The notes under the pieces were generated by a model, which was not told where the DNA came from, searched no databases, and saw only the letters and a list, made by a program, of their open reading frames with translations. The position numbers and the translations under genes are program-made. This document shows, in pieces, positions 9,551-20,695 of a stretch of DNA of 37,596 nucleotides. The DNA is from Micromonospora arida. GTDB taxonomy: Bacteria; Actinomycetota; Actinomycetes; Mycobacteriales; Micromonosporaceae. Numbering within the stretch: position 1 is the first letter of the stretch; each line of letters opens with the position of its first letter. The stretch is from positions 1 to 37,596 of the forward strand of contig NZ_QGSY01000124.1 of NCBI RefSeq assembly GCF_003857035.1, in the 5' to 3' direction.

Positions 9551-10221
9551 TGGCACTGCTTGGCAATCTGCGGCACCGGCCGGTTCGACGGTTGGTCCAG
9601 CTCTACCTCGGGCTCACGCTCTACGGCCTCAGCATGGCCCTGATGATCCGCTCCCACCTGGGCCTCGACCCGTGGGACGTGTTCCACCAGGGGCTCTCCG
9701 AGCTGACCGGGCTCTCCTTCGGCACTGTCACCATCGGCGTCGGCGCGCTGGTCCTGCTGCTCTGGATCCCGCTGCGGCAGCGGCCCGGTCTCGGCACGGT
9801 CAGCAACGTCGTGGTCATCGGCCTGGTCGTGGACGCCACACTGGCCCTGCTACCCGCGGCTGGCCCACTCAGCGTCCAGATCGCGATGCTGGTCACCGGG
9901 ATCGTCGCCAACGGCGCCGCCACCGCCCTCTACCTCGGCGCCCAGTTGGGGCCCGGCCCCCGCGACGGTCTGATGACCGGGTACGTGGCCCGCCGGCCCG
10001 GCCGGTCGATCCGGCTGGTGCGCACCGTCATCGAGGTCACCGTGCTGGCCCTGGGCTGGTGGCTCGGCGGCGAGGTCGGCGTGGGCACCGTCGCGTACGC
10101 GCTGGCCATCGGCCCGTTGGCCCAGTTCTTCATCCCACTGTTCGCCGTGCCGGAGGGCACCGCGCCGGACAGCGCCGCGCCCCCGCCGGGCAACCCCGCG
10201 CCGGCCACCCCGACCGGCTGA
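9550..10221 (+). CDS. YczE/YitT-type integral membrane protein
   Basis: A 223-residue membrane protein with about five hydrophobic helices, matching the YczE-like family. The N-terminal RRLVQLYLGLTLYGLSMALMIRSHLGLDPWDVFHQG pattern (long helix, then GLDPWDVFHQG) and GPRDGLMTG are characteristic. Function is unknown; it may be a transporter or channel controlled by the divergent MocR regulator. The ATG at 9550 is preferred over the upstream 9529 frame opening because of the -10 spacing. The C-terminal 20 residues are Pro/Ala-rich and probably cytoplasmic. Confidence 0.82.
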   Translation: MALLGNLRHRPVRRLVQLYLGLTLYGLSMALMIRSHLGLDPWDVFHQGLSELTGLSFGTVTIGVGALVLLLWIPLRQRPGLGTVSNVVVIGLVVDATLALLPAAGPLSVQIAMLVTGIVANGAATALYLGAQLGPGPRDGLMTGYVARRPGRSIRLVRTVIEVTVLALGWWLGGEVGVGTVAYALAIGPLAQFFIPLFAVPEGTAPDSAAPPPGNPAPATPTG

Positions 10222-10322
10222 ACCCTCACCGACCGTCCGCGAACCGGTACATGGCGGTGGTGCCGCGCACCGGTTGGCGGGTGGGTGTTCCCTTCCGCGA
10301 CGCGCGCCGTCATCATCTCTGC

Positions 10323-10784
10323 ATGGGGGAGAACGGTTGGCGCTGGAACGACGCCTGGATCTTCGTGTCGCTCGTCATCGCGAGCGGTGCCGGACGGCAC
10401 CGTCGGTCGGCGACAAGCCGGCGGCCGGAGGGCGTCCGCCTGACCGACGTGCTCTCCACCGCCGACCACCTCAACCACGCGATTCCGCAGCGACACGAGG
10501 TGGAGGCCGCGGTCCAGCGGTTGGTCGGCGCCGGGCTGGTCAGCGTCGCCGACGGCTGGTTCCGGATCACCGCCGAGGGTGAGCAGCTGTGGCGTACCCG
10601 CCCGCGCGCGGGTGTGGCGACCATGGTGGACACCGTGCAGGGAGTGTTGACCCGCCGGCACGCGCCCGGCAGCGCGGACTGGATCCTGGACGAGGCCGAC
10701 CACGCGGCTGCCGTCCAGGAGTACGCGGTCCGTTCGATTCCCACCCCGCGTCGGTCAGCGGAGGGGCACTCCGGCGAGCGCTGA
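10323..10784 (+). CDS. Hypothetical protein with winged-helix-like segment
   Basis: A 153-residue soluble protein that I cannot assign to a named family. The middle (residues about 40-95) reads like a winged helix: a helix pair LTDVLSTADHLNHAIP, a recognition-like helix EVEAAVQRLVGAGLVSV and a wing GWFRITAEGEQLW. This layout suggests a small transcription factor or a DNA-binding relic. The first 20 residues contain a Trp-rich stretch. The ATG at 10323 has no Shine-Dalgarno; a weak CATCAT box lies about 6 nt upstream. An inverted repeat AACCGGT/ACCGGTT (10242-10248, 10269-10275) sits upstream. The stop codon lies in a terminator shared with hisF. Confidence 0.65.
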   Translation: MGENGWRWNDAWIFVSLVIASGAGRHRRSATSRRPEGVRLTDVLSTADHLNHAIPQRHEVEAAVQRLVGAGLVSVADGWFRITAEGEQLWRTRPRAGVATMVDTVQGVLTRRHAPGSADWILDEADHAAAVQEYAVRSIPTPRRSAEGHSGER

Positions 10785-10796
10785 GTTGCTCAGCGC
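10778..10796. terminator. Hairpin containing both convergent stop codons
   Basis: Perfect 8-bp stem GCGCTGAG/CTCAGCGC with a 3-nt loop (TTG). The plus-strand stop (10782-10784) lies in the left arm and the hisF stop (10790-10792) in the right arm. It is therefore a compact bidirectional terminator. Confidence 0.75.
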
Positions 10797-11557
10797 ACCG
10801 GATGGCCGCCGAGGCGCAGCGCGTCCTTGACCTCGGCGACGGTCAGCTCGCCGAAGTGGAAGACGCTGGCGGCGAGCACCGCGTCCGCGCCGGCGCCGAT
10901 CGCGGGCGGAAAGTGGGCCACCTCGCCGGCGCCCCCACTGGCCACCACCGGCACGTCCACCACCGCGCGCACCGCGGCGATCAACTCCAGGTCGAAGCCC
11001 GCCTTGGTGCCGTCGGCGTCCATCGAGTTGAGCAGGATCTCCCCCGCGCCCAACTCGGCGCCCCGGTGCGCCCACCACACGGCGTCGATGCCGGTGCCAC
11101 GCCGACCCCCGTGGGTGGTGACCTCGAAGCCGCTGGGCGTGCCGCCGTTCGGCGAGCGCCGCACGTCGAGGGAGAGCACGAGCACCTGCCGGCCGAACCG
11201 GTCGGCGATCTCGGCGATCAGCTCCGGACGGGCGATGGCGGCGGTGTTCACGCCGACCTTGTCCGCACCGGCGCGCAGCAGCGTGTCCACGTCGGCGACC
11301 TGCCGCACCCCACCGCCGACGGTCAGCGGGATGAACACCGACTCGGCGGTGCGGCGCACCACGTCGAGCATGGTGCCCCGGTCGCTCGAGGACGCGGTGA
11401 CGTCGAGGAACGTCAACTCGTCCGCGCCGGCCCGGTCGTACGCGGCGGCCAGCTCCACCGGATCGCCGGCGTCACGCAGGTCGAGGAAGTTGACCCCCTT
11501 GACCACCCGCCCGGCGTCCACGTCCAGACAGGGGATCACCCGTACCGCCACCGTCAT
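10790..11557 (-). CDS. hisF: Imidazole glycerol phosphate synthase, cyclase subunit HisF
   Basis: A 255-residue (beta-alpha)8-barrel cyclase that, with HisH, converts PRFAR and ammonia to imidazole glycerol phosphate and AICAR. The catalytic aspartates are D12 in [14 protein letters not shown] and the Asp in [15 protein letters not shown]. The phosphate-binding loops TVGGGVRQ and ASGGAGEV are also present. It is separated from the rest of the his genes by the ohrR-ohr-MDR module and has its own promoter: TAGGCT (11564-11569) lies 6 nt before the ATG, so its transcript is probably leaderless. Confidence 0.98.
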   Translation of the reverse strand: MTVAVRVIPCLDVDAGRVVKGVNFLDLRDAGDPVELAAAYDRAGADELTFLDVTASSSDRGTMLDVVRRTAESVFIPLTVGGGVRQVADVDTLLRAGADKVGVNTAAIARPELIAEIADRFGRQVLVLSLDVRRSPNGGTPSGFEVTTHGGRRGTGIDAVWWAHRGAELGAGEILLNSMDADGTKAGFDLELIAAVRAVVDVPVVASGGAGEVAHFPPAIGAGADAVLAASVFHFGELTVAEVKDALRLGGHPVR

Positions 11558-11569
11558 GCCGCGAGCCTA
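11557..11569 (-). promoter_or_regulatory. Leaderless -10 box for hisF
   Basis: TAGGCT (reverse complement of 11564-11569) stands 6 nt upstream of the hisF ATG at 11557. The hairpin 11586-11615 behind it would insulate hisF from upstream transcription. Confidence 0.6.
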
Positions 11570-11585
11570 TCCTCCGCACGCGGCA

Positions 11586-11615
11586 CGGCGGTCGACCCCA
11601 TCAGGTCGACCGCCG
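11586..11615 (-). terminator. Hairpin terminator after the MDR oxidoreductase
   Basis: Perfect 12-bp stem (11586-11597 and 11604-11615) containing GGTCGACC, 6-nt loop, 15 nt past the oxidoreductase stop. There is no T tract. Confidence 0.8.
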
Positions 11616-11630
11616 AGAGAGAGGTCTGCG

Positions 11631-12626
11631 TCACACGCGGACGAGCATCTTGCCGAGGTTGTCGCCGCGCAGCAGGCCGAGGAACGCGCTCGGTGCGTTC
11701 TCGATGCCGTCCACGATCGTCTCGTCGTAGGACAGCGTGCCGTCGCGCAGCCAGCCCGAGACGTCGCGCACGAACGCCGCCCGCACGTCGTTGTGGTCGT
11801 TGACCAGGAAGCCGCGCAGGGTGAGCCGCTTGCCGATGACAAGCGCCAGGTTGCGCGGCGCGGCCGACGGTTCGGTGGCGTTGTACTGCGAGATCATGCC
11901 GCAGATTGCGGCCCGACCGTGCAGGTTCATGGCCGAGATGGCGGCCTCCAGGTGGTCACCGCCGACGTTGTCGAAGTAGACGTCGACACCGTCCGGGGCG
12001 GCCGCCCGCAGCGACTCGCGGACCCCGTCGTGGTAGTCGAAGGCGGCGTCGAAGCCCAGCGCCCGCAGCCGCTCGACCTTGGCCGGCGAGCCGGCACTGC
12101 CGATCACCCGGCCGGCGCCCTTGAGTTTGGCGATCTGGCCGACCAGGCTGCCCACCGCGCCGGCCGCGGCGGAGACGAAGACCGTCTCGCCGGGCTTCAT
12201 CGCGGCCACCTCCAGCAGCCCGGCGTACGCGGTCAACCCGATCATGCCGAGCACGCTCAGGTACGCGCTGACCGGGGCGATGGTCGGGTCGACGGGGCGG
12301 GCCGCGGCGGCGTCGAGCAGCGCGTACTCCCGCCAGCCCAGCCCGTGCAGGACGGTGGTCCCGACGGCGATGTCCGCCGCCTCGCTGGCCACCACCTCAC
12401 CGATCGCGGCACCGTCGAGCACCGCGTCGAGCGCGAACGGCGGCACGTACGACTTGACGTCGTTCATCCGTCCGCGCATGTACGGGTCGACGGACATGTA
12501 CTGGTTGCGGACCACGATCTGGCCCGGTCCGGGCGTCGGAACCTCGGTTTCGACGAGCCGGAAGGTGTCTTCGGTGGGCCAGCCCTGGGGGCGGCTGGCC
12601 AGGTGGATCTCACGGTTGCTGGTCAC
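11631..12626 (-). CDS. NADP-dependent MDR-family oxidoreductase (CurA/prostaglandin reductase-like)
   Basis: A 331-residue zinc-free medium-chain dehydrogenase/reductase of the leukotriene B4 12-hydroxydehydrogenase/CurA type. Evidence includes the N-terminal MSVDPYMRGRM motif (where substrate and cofactor-loop residues lie), the nucleotide-binding AAAGAVGSLVGQIAK stretch, and FDNVGGDHLEAA. These enzymes reduce alpha,beta-unsaturated carbonyls with NADPH, a plausible clean-up of lipid peroxidation products. That fits its place just downstream of ohr. The GTG at 12626 was chosen because the protein then begins MTSNREIHLASRP as in the family; GAGAGGA lies 10 nt upstream. Confidence 0.9.
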   Translation of the reverse strand: MTSNREIHLASRPQGWPTEDTFRLVETEVPTPGPGQIVVRNQYMSVDPYMRGRMNDVKSYVPPFALDAVLDGAAIGEVVASEAADIAVGTTVLHGLGWREYALLDAAAARPVDPTIAPVSAYLSVLGMIGLTAYAGLLEVAAMKPGETVFVSAAAGAVGSLVGQIAKLKGAGRVIGSAGSPAKVERLRALGFDAAFDYHDGVRESLRAAAPDGVDVYFDNVGGDHLEAAISAMNLHGRAAICGMISQYNATEPSAAPRNLALVIGKRLTLRGFLVNDHNDVRAAFVRDVSGWLRDGTLSYDETIVDGIENAPSAFLGLLRGDNLGKMLVRV

Positions 12627-12673
12627 AGGGTGGTCGTCCTCTCGTCCGCGGATGGGGGCCTGGGGCCGCGAGG

Positions 12674-13105
<432 letters not shown>

Positions 13106-13110
13106 GGTGG

Positions 13111-13557
13111 TCACTGCTCCTTCTGTCGGTGGATGGTGTCGGTGACCCGGGTGAGGGTGTCGCGCAGCGCGACGAGCTCGTCGAAGCCCAGCCCGGTGGC
13201 CAGGGCGATCCGCAGGGGAACGTCGCAGAGCCGCTCGCGCAGCGCCCGGCCCTGCTCGGTGAGGCCCACTTCGACCCGCCGCTCGTCGCGGGCCGACCGC
13301 CGCCGCACCACCAGGCCCGCCCCCTCCAGCCGCTTGAGCAGCGGGGAGAGCGTGCCGGAGTCCAGCCGCAGCTCGGCACCCAACTCGGACACCGTGGGGG
13401 CGTCGTCGGGGCGCTCCCAGAGCACCAGCAGCGCCAGGTACTGCGGGTAGGTCAACCCGACCTCGTCGAGGATCGGCCGGTAGACGTCGGTCAGTGCGCG
13501 CGACGCGGCGTAGAGCGCGAAGCACACCTGCCTGCGCAGCACCAGGTCATCGGTCAC
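13111..13557 (-). CDS. ohrR: OhrR, MarR-family organic peroxide sensor/repressor
   Basis: A 148-residue MarR-family winged-helix repressor. The peroxide-sensing cysteine is C12 in RRQVCFALYAASR, the conserved OhrR position. DNA-binding parts include VSELGAELRLDSGTLSPLLKRLE and the wing RRRSARDERRVEVGLTE. Reduced OhrR represses ohr; oxidation of the cysteine releases it. I chose the GTG at 13557 because TACGGT lies 6 nt upstream (leaderless) and because residues upstream of it in the open frame come from the operator itself. Two overlapping palindromes in the promoter indicate autoregulation. It lies between ridA and ohr, inside the his block. Confidence 0.95.
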   Translation of the reverse strand: MTDDLVLRRQVCFALYAASRALTDVYRPILDEVGLTYPQYLALLVLWERPDDAPTVSELGAELRLDSGTLSPLLKRLEGAGLVVRRRSARDERRVEVGLTEQGRALRERLCDVPLRIALATGLGFDELVALRDTLTRVTDTIHRQKEQ

Positions 13558-13592
13558 CGCTGAACCGTAGCCCACAATTAAGTTGTGCACAA
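13557..13592 (-). promoter_or_regulatory. ohrR-ohr promoter (leaderless)
   Basis: On the minus strand: -35 TTGTGC (13587-13592), a 17-bp spacer, -10 TACGGT (13564-13569), 6 nt, then GTG at 13557. The spacer and -35 are covered by the operator. Confidence 0.7.
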
Positions 13593-13595
13593 CTT
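13573..13595. promoter_or_regulatory. OhrR operator: two overlapping palindromes
   Basis: CACAATTAAGTTGTG (13573-13587) is an inverted repeat like known OhrR boxes (ACAATT...TTGT). It overlaps the perfect 16-bp palindrome AAGTTGTGCACAACTT (13580-13595). The stretch is strikingly AT-rich for this genome and sits exactly in the -35/spacer of the ohrR promoter. Confidence 0.8.
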
Positions 13596-13638
13596 ATCGG
13601 GGCGCGGGACGGCCCAGCAGGCCGCCTGGGCGGGTACC

Positions 13639-14028
13639 TCAGCGATCGCCGAGGTACGCCTCCAACTCCACCTCGACCAGGTGCTCCGGGTCCAACAGGC
13701 CGGCCACCACCACCAGGGTGGCCGCCGGCCGGACCGCGCCGAAGACCGCGTTGTGCGCCCGGCCCACCTCGTCGGCGTGCAGTCGGTCCGTCACGTACAT
13801 CCTGGTACGGACCACATCGCCCGGCTCCGCACCCACCTCTGCCAGCGCGGCCAGCCCGATCCGCAGCGCCTGCGCGGTCTGCGCGGCCGCGTCACCGACG
13901 TGCACCACCCGGCCGTCCACCGTCGCCGTGCAACCGGCCGTCCAGGCCCGCTCACCAGCCCGGACCACCCGGGAGTACCCGTAGCGCTGCTCCCACGGGC
14001 CGCCCGACCCCAGCCGTGTCGTCGTCAT
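13639..14028 (-). CDS. RidA/YjgF-family enamine/imine deaminase
   Basis: A 129-residue RidA (YjgF/UK114) family protein. These trimeric enzymes hydrolyse reactive enamine or imine intermediates released by PLP enzymes. The conserved arginine motif [11 protein letters not shown] is present, as is the C-terminal VEVELEAY strand. The ATG at 14028 overlaps the priA stop by 4 nt (ATGA), showing translational coupling with histidine synthesis; the longer open frame upstream is antisense-type extension into priA. Its specific substrate is unknown. Coupling to priA suggests protection of, or coordination with, the his/trp branch. Confidence 0.88.
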   Translation of the reverse strand: MTTTRLGSGGPWEQRYGYSRVVRAGERAWTAGCTATVDGRVVHVGDAAAQTAQALRIGLAALAEVGAEPGDVVRTRMYVTDRLHADEVGRAHNAVFGAVRPAATLVVVAGLLDPEHLVEVELEAYLGDR

Positions 14029-14750
14029 GCCTCGGCCAGCGTCCGCAGCGCCTCGGCCACCGTGAAGGCACCCGCGTAGAGCGCCTTGCCGGCGATCACG
14101 CCCTCCACCCCGGCCGACTCCAGGGTCGCCAACGCCCGCAGGTCGTCCAGGGTGGACACCCCGCCCGAGGCGATCACCGGCCGGTCCGTACGGGCACACA
14201 CCTCGCGCAGCAGATCCAGGTTCGGCCCGCGCATCGTGCCGTCCTTGGTGATGTCGGTGACCACGTACCGACTCGCGCCCGCCTTGTCCAGTCGCTCCAG
14301 CACCTCGTACAGGTCACCGCCGTCGCGGGTCCAACCCCGCGCCGACAGGGTGTGACCCCGCACGTCCAGCCCGATGGCCACCCGGTCGCCGTACTCCGCG
14401 ACCACCCGGTCACACCAGACCGGGTCCTCCAGGGCGGCGGTCCCGATGTTCACCCGGGCCGCTCCGGTGCCCAGCGCCGCGCGCAGCGACTCGTCGTCAC
14501 GGATGCCCCCGGAGAGCTCCACCTTCACGTCCAACTGGCGCACCACCTCCGCGAGCAGGTGCGCGTTGGTGCCCCGACCGAACGCCGCGTCCAGGTCGAC
14601 CAGGTGGATCCACTCCGCGCCGTCCTGCTGCCAGGCCAGCGCCGCGTCCAACGGGTCACCGTAGATGCTCTCGCTTCCGAGGGCGCCCTGAACGAGCCGG
14701 ACGGCCCGGCCGTCAGCGACATCCACGGCGGGTAACAGGGTGAGGCTCAA
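14025..14750 (-). CDS. priA: PriA: bifunctional HisA/TrpF isomerase
   Basis: A 241-residue (beta-alpha)8 barrel of the actinobacterial PriA type. It isomerises ProFAR in histidine synthesis and, in this group, usually phosphoribosyl anthranilate in tryptophan synthesis. Catalytic aspartates are D10 (PAVDVADG) and D170 (DITKDGT). Phosphate-binding motifs ELSGGIRDD and ASGGVST and the loop GWTRDGGDL are present. The dual role is inferred from the family and taxon, since no trpF can be assessed here. It follows the small membrane gene 14765-15088 by 14 nt and overlaps ridA by 4 nt. Confidence 0.95.
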   Translation of the reverse strand: MSLTLLPAVDVADGRAVRLVQGALGSESIYGDPLDAALAWQQDGAEWIHLVDLDAAFGRGTNAHLLAEVVRQLDVKVELSGGIRDDESLRAALGTGAARVNIGTAALEDPVWCDRVVAEYGDRVAIGLDVRGHTLSARGWTRDGGDLYEVLERLDKAGASRYVVTDITKDGTMRGPNLDLLREVCARTDRPVIASGGVSTLDDLRALATLESAGVEGVIAGKALYAGAFTVAEALRTLAEA

Positions 14751-14764
14751 GGTCTTCTCCTCGA

Positions 14765-15088
14765 TCAGGTACGACGGTCCAGGGCGATCACCACGATCGC
14801 CGGCAGTACGAGCAGCAAGAGCACGATCAGCGCGATACGCAACGCCAGGTTGTCGACGAACGTCCAGATCATGATCAACGCCGCGCCGGTGAGCAGCACG
14901 ATCGCGGCCCGCTCACCCCGAGTGTGCCGGGCCAGCCGCCCGGAGCGACCCCGCCGCAGCCGCGGCGTCAGGCTGCGGACCACCGCGCGACGGCGTTGCC
15001 GCCGGGCGACCTGGCGCTGCCGGACCGCCCGCTCCCGGGCCTGCTCGGCCTCCCGCTCCGCCCGCCGGCGGGCGCGCTCCCGGCTCAC
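14765..15088 (-). CDS. Small Arg-rich membrane protein in the his operon
   Basis: A 107-residue protein with no family I recognise. The first about 55 residues are extremely Arg-rich and helical ([19 protein letters not shown]), a probable cytoplasmic coiled-coil or nucleic-acid/lipid-binding segment. Two transmembrane helices follow (about residues 60-78 and 82-102). The GTG start at 15088 lies after the hisH stop; the upstream in-frame codon run is bounded by the hisH TGA itself. It sits between hisH and priA in the same direction, so it is co-transcribed with histidine genes, though nothing suggests an enzymatic role. Confidence 0.75.
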   Translation of the reverse strand: MSRERARRRAEREAEQARERAVRQRQVARRQRRRAVVRSLTPRLRRGRSGRLARHTRGERAAIVLLTGAALIMIWTFVDNLALRIALIVLLLLVLPAIVVIALDRRT

Positions 15089-15124
15089 CGCGACGCCCGC
15101 CGCTCGGGCACCGCGCGACCGTGC

Positions 15125-15757
15125 TCAGTCACCGCTGGGCAACGTGGCGAGCCAGTTGCGCAGCAGCGCGGCACCGGTGTCGGCGGACTTCTCCGGGTGG
15201 AACTGGGCCGCCGACAACGAGCCACGCTCCACCGCCGCGACGAAATCCGTGTCGTGGTGGGCGGTGGTCACCGTGGCACCGGCAGCGGCCAGCGCCGCCG
15301 GGTCGCCCATCGCGTACGAGTGGACGAAGTAGAACCGGCTCTGCTCCGTCAACCCGGCGAACAGCACCGACTCCCGCGGAGCCCGGACCGTGTTCCAGCC
15401 CATGTGCGGCAACCTGGTGGCGGCCAGCCGGGTCACCCCGCCGGGCAGCAGCCCCAGCCCCTTGGTCACCACTCCGTGCTCGTCACCGTGCTCGAAGAGC
15501 ACCTGCATGCCCACGCAGATGCCGAGCACCGGCCGGCCAGCAGCCACCCGTTCGGCGATCACCGGACCGGCGCCCAACGCCTCGATCCCCGCCATGCACG
15601 CCGCGTACGCGCCCACACCCGGCACCACCAGACCATCCGCGGCAGCCGCTGCGGCCAGGTCGCCGGTCACCCGGACGTCCGCTCCGGCGGCGGCCAGCGC
15701 CCGCTCCGCCGAGCGCAGGTTGCCCGAGCCGTAGTCGAGCACCACCACGTCACTCAT
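15125..15757 (-). CDS. hisH: Imidazole glycerol phosphate synthase, glutaminase subunit HisH
   Basis: A 210-residue class I glutamine amidotransferase that supplies ammonia to HisF. The catalytic triad is visible: C81 in GICVGMQ, and H187 and E189 in QFHPEKS. The oxyanion/PGVGAY segment lies near residues 46-51. The ATG at 15757 is preceded by GGGGTG about 6 nt away, and the small membrane ORF ends 13 nt before it. Its partner hisF is more than 3.5 kb downstream, separated by other genes. Confidence 0.97.
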   Translation of the reverse strand: MSDVVVLDYGSGNLRSAERALAAAGADVRVTGDLAAAAAADGLVVPGVGAYAACMAGIEALGAGPVIAERVAAGRPVLGICVGMQVLFEHGDEHGVVTKGLGLLPGGVTRLAATRLPHMGWNTVRAPRESVLFAGLTEQSRFYFVHSYAMGDPAALAAAGATVTTAHHDTDFVAAVERGSLSAAQFHPEKSADTGAALLRNWLATLPSGD

Positions 15758-15770
15758 GTCGTCACCCCGA

Positions 15771-15941
15771 TCACCCGTTCTCCGGCAGCAGCCGCAGCAC
15801 CCCGGCGACCGTGGCGAGCACCGCGAGCCCCGCGGTGATCAGCACGGCGGCCTTCGGCGCGCCCTGCCGGTAGAGCGACCAGGTGCCGCCCACCAGCACC
15901 CCGGCCAGAACCAGCAGCAACGTCGGCAACGCGGCACCCAT
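15771..15941 (-). CDS. 56-residue two-helix membrane protein between hisB and hisH
   Basis: Short gene encoding 56 residues: MGAALPTLLLVLAGVLVGG, a short charged turn (WSLYRQGAPK), then AAVLITAGLAVLATVAGVL and a tail LLPENG. It therefore forms two transmembrane helices in a hairpin. AAAGGTGG lies 7 nt before the ATG at 15941. Coding is supported by the ribosome site, position in the operon and clean hydrophobic pattern. Small membrane ORFs are often seen at this place in actinobacterial his operons. No function is known. The start codon lies within a duplicated junction sequence (see repeat 15939-16006). Confidence 0.75.
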   Translation of the reverse strand: MGAALPTLLLVLAGVLVGGTWSLYRQGAPKAAVLITAGLAVLATVAGVLRLLPENG

Positions 15942-15999
15942 CAGAGCCACCTTTCATTCGCGACTGCGAGGCTCCGCTGCGCTGCACTCCTCGCGCTCA

Positions 16000-16006
<7 letters not shown>
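15939..16006 (-). repeat. Junctional repeat flanked by 9-bp direct repeats (hisB/small ORF)
   Basis: CATCAGAGC (plus strand) occurs at 15939-15947 and 15998-16006, exactly 59 bp apart. One copy contains the hisB stop and the other the start codon of the small membrane ORF. The 50-bp core between them is a diverged copy of the 776-901 repeat core and ends in the AAAGGTGG ribosome site. Confidence 0.85.
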
Positions 16007-19077
<3,071 letters not shown>

Positions 19078-19080
<3 letters not shown>

Positions 19081-19093
19081 CCTTGCGAGTCTA
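19078..19093 (-). promoter_or_regulatory. Leaderless -10 box for hisD (his operon)
   Basis: TAGACT (reverse of 19088-19093), then 7 nt, then GTG at 19080. There is no leader and hence no room for a T-box or peptide attenuator. Confidence 0.6.
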
Positions 19094-19173
19094 GGCGGCC
19101 GTCCCGACGTCCACCCGAGCCGCCCGTCCGCCGGGACAGTGAGCCGGGCCACGCCCTTGGTGCCGAGATTGGT

Positions 19174-19187
19174 TAGGCTCGACCATG
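19174..19187 (+). promoter_or_regulatory. Leaderless -10 box for the LON-domain gene
   Basis: TAGGCT at 19174-19179, 7 nt, then GTG at 19187. It is divergent from the hisD promoter within 106 bp. Confidence 0.6.
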
Positions 19188-19894
19188 TGACCGCACGGCT
19201 GCCGGTGTTCCCGCTCGCAACGGTGCTCTTTCCCGGGTTGGTGCTGCCGCTGCACATCTTCGAGGAGCGCTACCGGGCGCTGGTCCGGCATCTGGTCGGC
19301 CTGCCCGAGGGTGCCCCGCGCGAGTTCGGCGTGGTGGCCATCCAGGCCGGCTGGGAGGTCGCGCCCGCCGGTCCCGCCGGCGCCCCGGCCAGGTCGAGCG
19401 TCGGCGAGGTGACGCTGCACGAGGTGGGCTGCACCGCCGAGCTGCGCCAGGTGACCGAGTTGGCCGACGGTGGTTTCGACATCGTCACGGTCGGCCGCCG
19501 CCGGTTCCGCATCGCCGAGGTCGACGACAGCGCCGAGCCCTACCTGACCGCCGACGTCGAGTGGCTGCCCGACCCGGGCGGCCCGGACGAGGTGGCCGAT
19601 CTGCTGGCCGCCCGGGTGATCGCGGTGTTCCGGCAGTACCTCGGCCTGATCCGCTCCGACCCGGAGGAGATCTCCGAGCAGTTGCCGGAGGACCCGACCG
19701 TGCTCTCGCACCTGGTGGCGGCGACCGCGGCGCTCACCGTCGACGACCGGCAGCGGCTGCTGGCGATCGACGACACCGCCTCCCGACTCCGCGCCGAGCT
19801 GCGGTTGCTCAACCGCGAGGCGGCTCTGCTGCGTCAGGTGCGGGCGGTTCCGGTGCCGTTGTCGGAGCTGGCGTCCCCGCCGACACCCAACTGA
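19187..19894 (+). CDS. Stand-alone LON substrate-binding domain protein
   Basis: A 235-residue protein formed only by the N-terminal substrate-binding domain of Lon protease (PUA-like fold plus helical bundle). The start [26 protein letters not shown] is diagnostic. The AAA+ and Ser/Lys protease domains are absent, and the reading ends cleanly rather than by a frameshift. Such single-domain proteins are common in actinobacteria; their role is unknown. The GTG at 19187 was chosen from the LON N-terminus and the -10 box 7 nt upstream; the longer frame from 18740 is antisense to hisD. Its 3' end overlaps the convergent gene by 86 nt. Confidence 0.88.
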   Translation: MTARLPVFPLATVLFPGLVLPLHIFEERYRALVRHLVGLPEGAPREFGVVAIQAGWEVAPAGPAGAPARSSVGEVTLHEVGCTAELRQVTELADGGFDIVTVGRRRFRIAEVDDSAEPYLTADVEWLPDPGGPDEVADLLAARVIAVFRQYLGLIRSDPEEISEQLPEDPTVLSHLVAATAALTVDDRQRLLAIDDTASRLRAELRLLNREAALLRQVRAVPVPLSELASPPTPN

Positions 19895-20639
19895 ACTCCC
19901 CCGGCTCGGGCTCCGGGCGTAGCCCCGGCCACCGCGACCAGCCGGCCAGCAGGGTGTACATGACCGCGGCCCCGAACGCCGGCAGCAGCAGGTTGCCGTG
20001 CGGCACCGGCAGCACGCCGAGCAGCCAGTCCACTCCGCCGGCCCGCAGGTCGGCGGGTTTGCTGAAGGCCTGCCCGGCCGGGGCGGTCGCCAGCAGCCGC
20101 TCGAAGGTGCCAAGACCGATCCGCCGTCCCACCTGCCAGGCCACCGGCGCGGCGACCAGGGTGCCGAGCACCGCGGCGAGCAACCCGACCGGGCCACGCC
20201 GCCGACGCAGCACGAACCACAGGGTGAGCGCCACGAGCAGCCCGAAGGCGAGCCCGAGCAGGCTGAACCAGCCGTCGGCGGCGATCGGCTGCTCCGGTTG
20301 CGGCTCGGCGTAGATTGCCCCCTCGGCGGTCTTGAGCACCGGGGTGTCCGGCGCGAGCACGGCCCAGAGCAGGCCGAGCGGAACGCCCAGCGCGGCCAGC
20401 GCGAGCACGGCGCCCAGCACCGTCGCCAGCGCACGCAGCGGACGACGCGGTTCGTCGAACCGAAGCTCCAGCGAGCTCTGGTACGCCGCCGAGGCCGGCA
20501 GCTGACCCGGACCGAACTCGCCCGGCGCTGTCCCGGCCGACGGGTCGACCTCCGGCGGTTTCGCATCCGGCGTACGGGGTGGCGCGGGTTGATCGGCCTC
20601 GTCGACGGGCCGCTCACGGTCGGGGTTGTCCGGGCTCAC
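19809..20639 (-). CDS. Multi-pass membrane protein, DUF2567-like (tentative)
   Basis: A 276-residue membrane protein. The first about 68 residues are Pro/acid-rich and cytoplasmic. Four hydrophobic helices follow (about 70-93, 124-142, 148-166, 217-235), and then a Pro/Ala-rich tail. The layout resembles the actinobacterial DUF2567 family, but I am not certain. No catalytic motif is visible. It is the last gene of a same-strand run with the ParA-like ATPase (56-nt gap) and may work with it at the membrane. Its last 86 coding nucleotides overlap the LON-domain gene on the opposite strand. Confidence 0.72.
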   Translation of the reverse strand: MSPDNPDRERPVDEADQPAPPRTPDAKPPEVDPSAGTAPGEFGPGQLPASAAYQSSLELRFDEPRRPLRALATVLGAVLALAALGVPLGLLWAVLAPDTPVLKTAEGAIYAEPQPEQPIAADGWFSLLGLAFGLLVALTLWFVLRRRRGPVGLLAAVLGTLVAAPVAWQVGRRIGLGTFERLLATAPAGQAFSKPADLRAGGVDWLLGVLPVPHGNLLLPAFGAAVMYTLLAGWSRWPGLRPEPEPGEFSWVSAGTPAPTTAPEPPAPDAAEPPRG

Positions 20640-20695
20640 CCGATGATCCTCTCAGGCCCGGTGCGCGGCCGGGGCTCCGGTGGCGGCAGACCAGC

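Noticed and set aside
9546..10784. Single 412-residue plus-strand protein
   Set aside because: The first two thirds are an out-of-frame shadow of yczE; only the last 153 residues look like a real protein.
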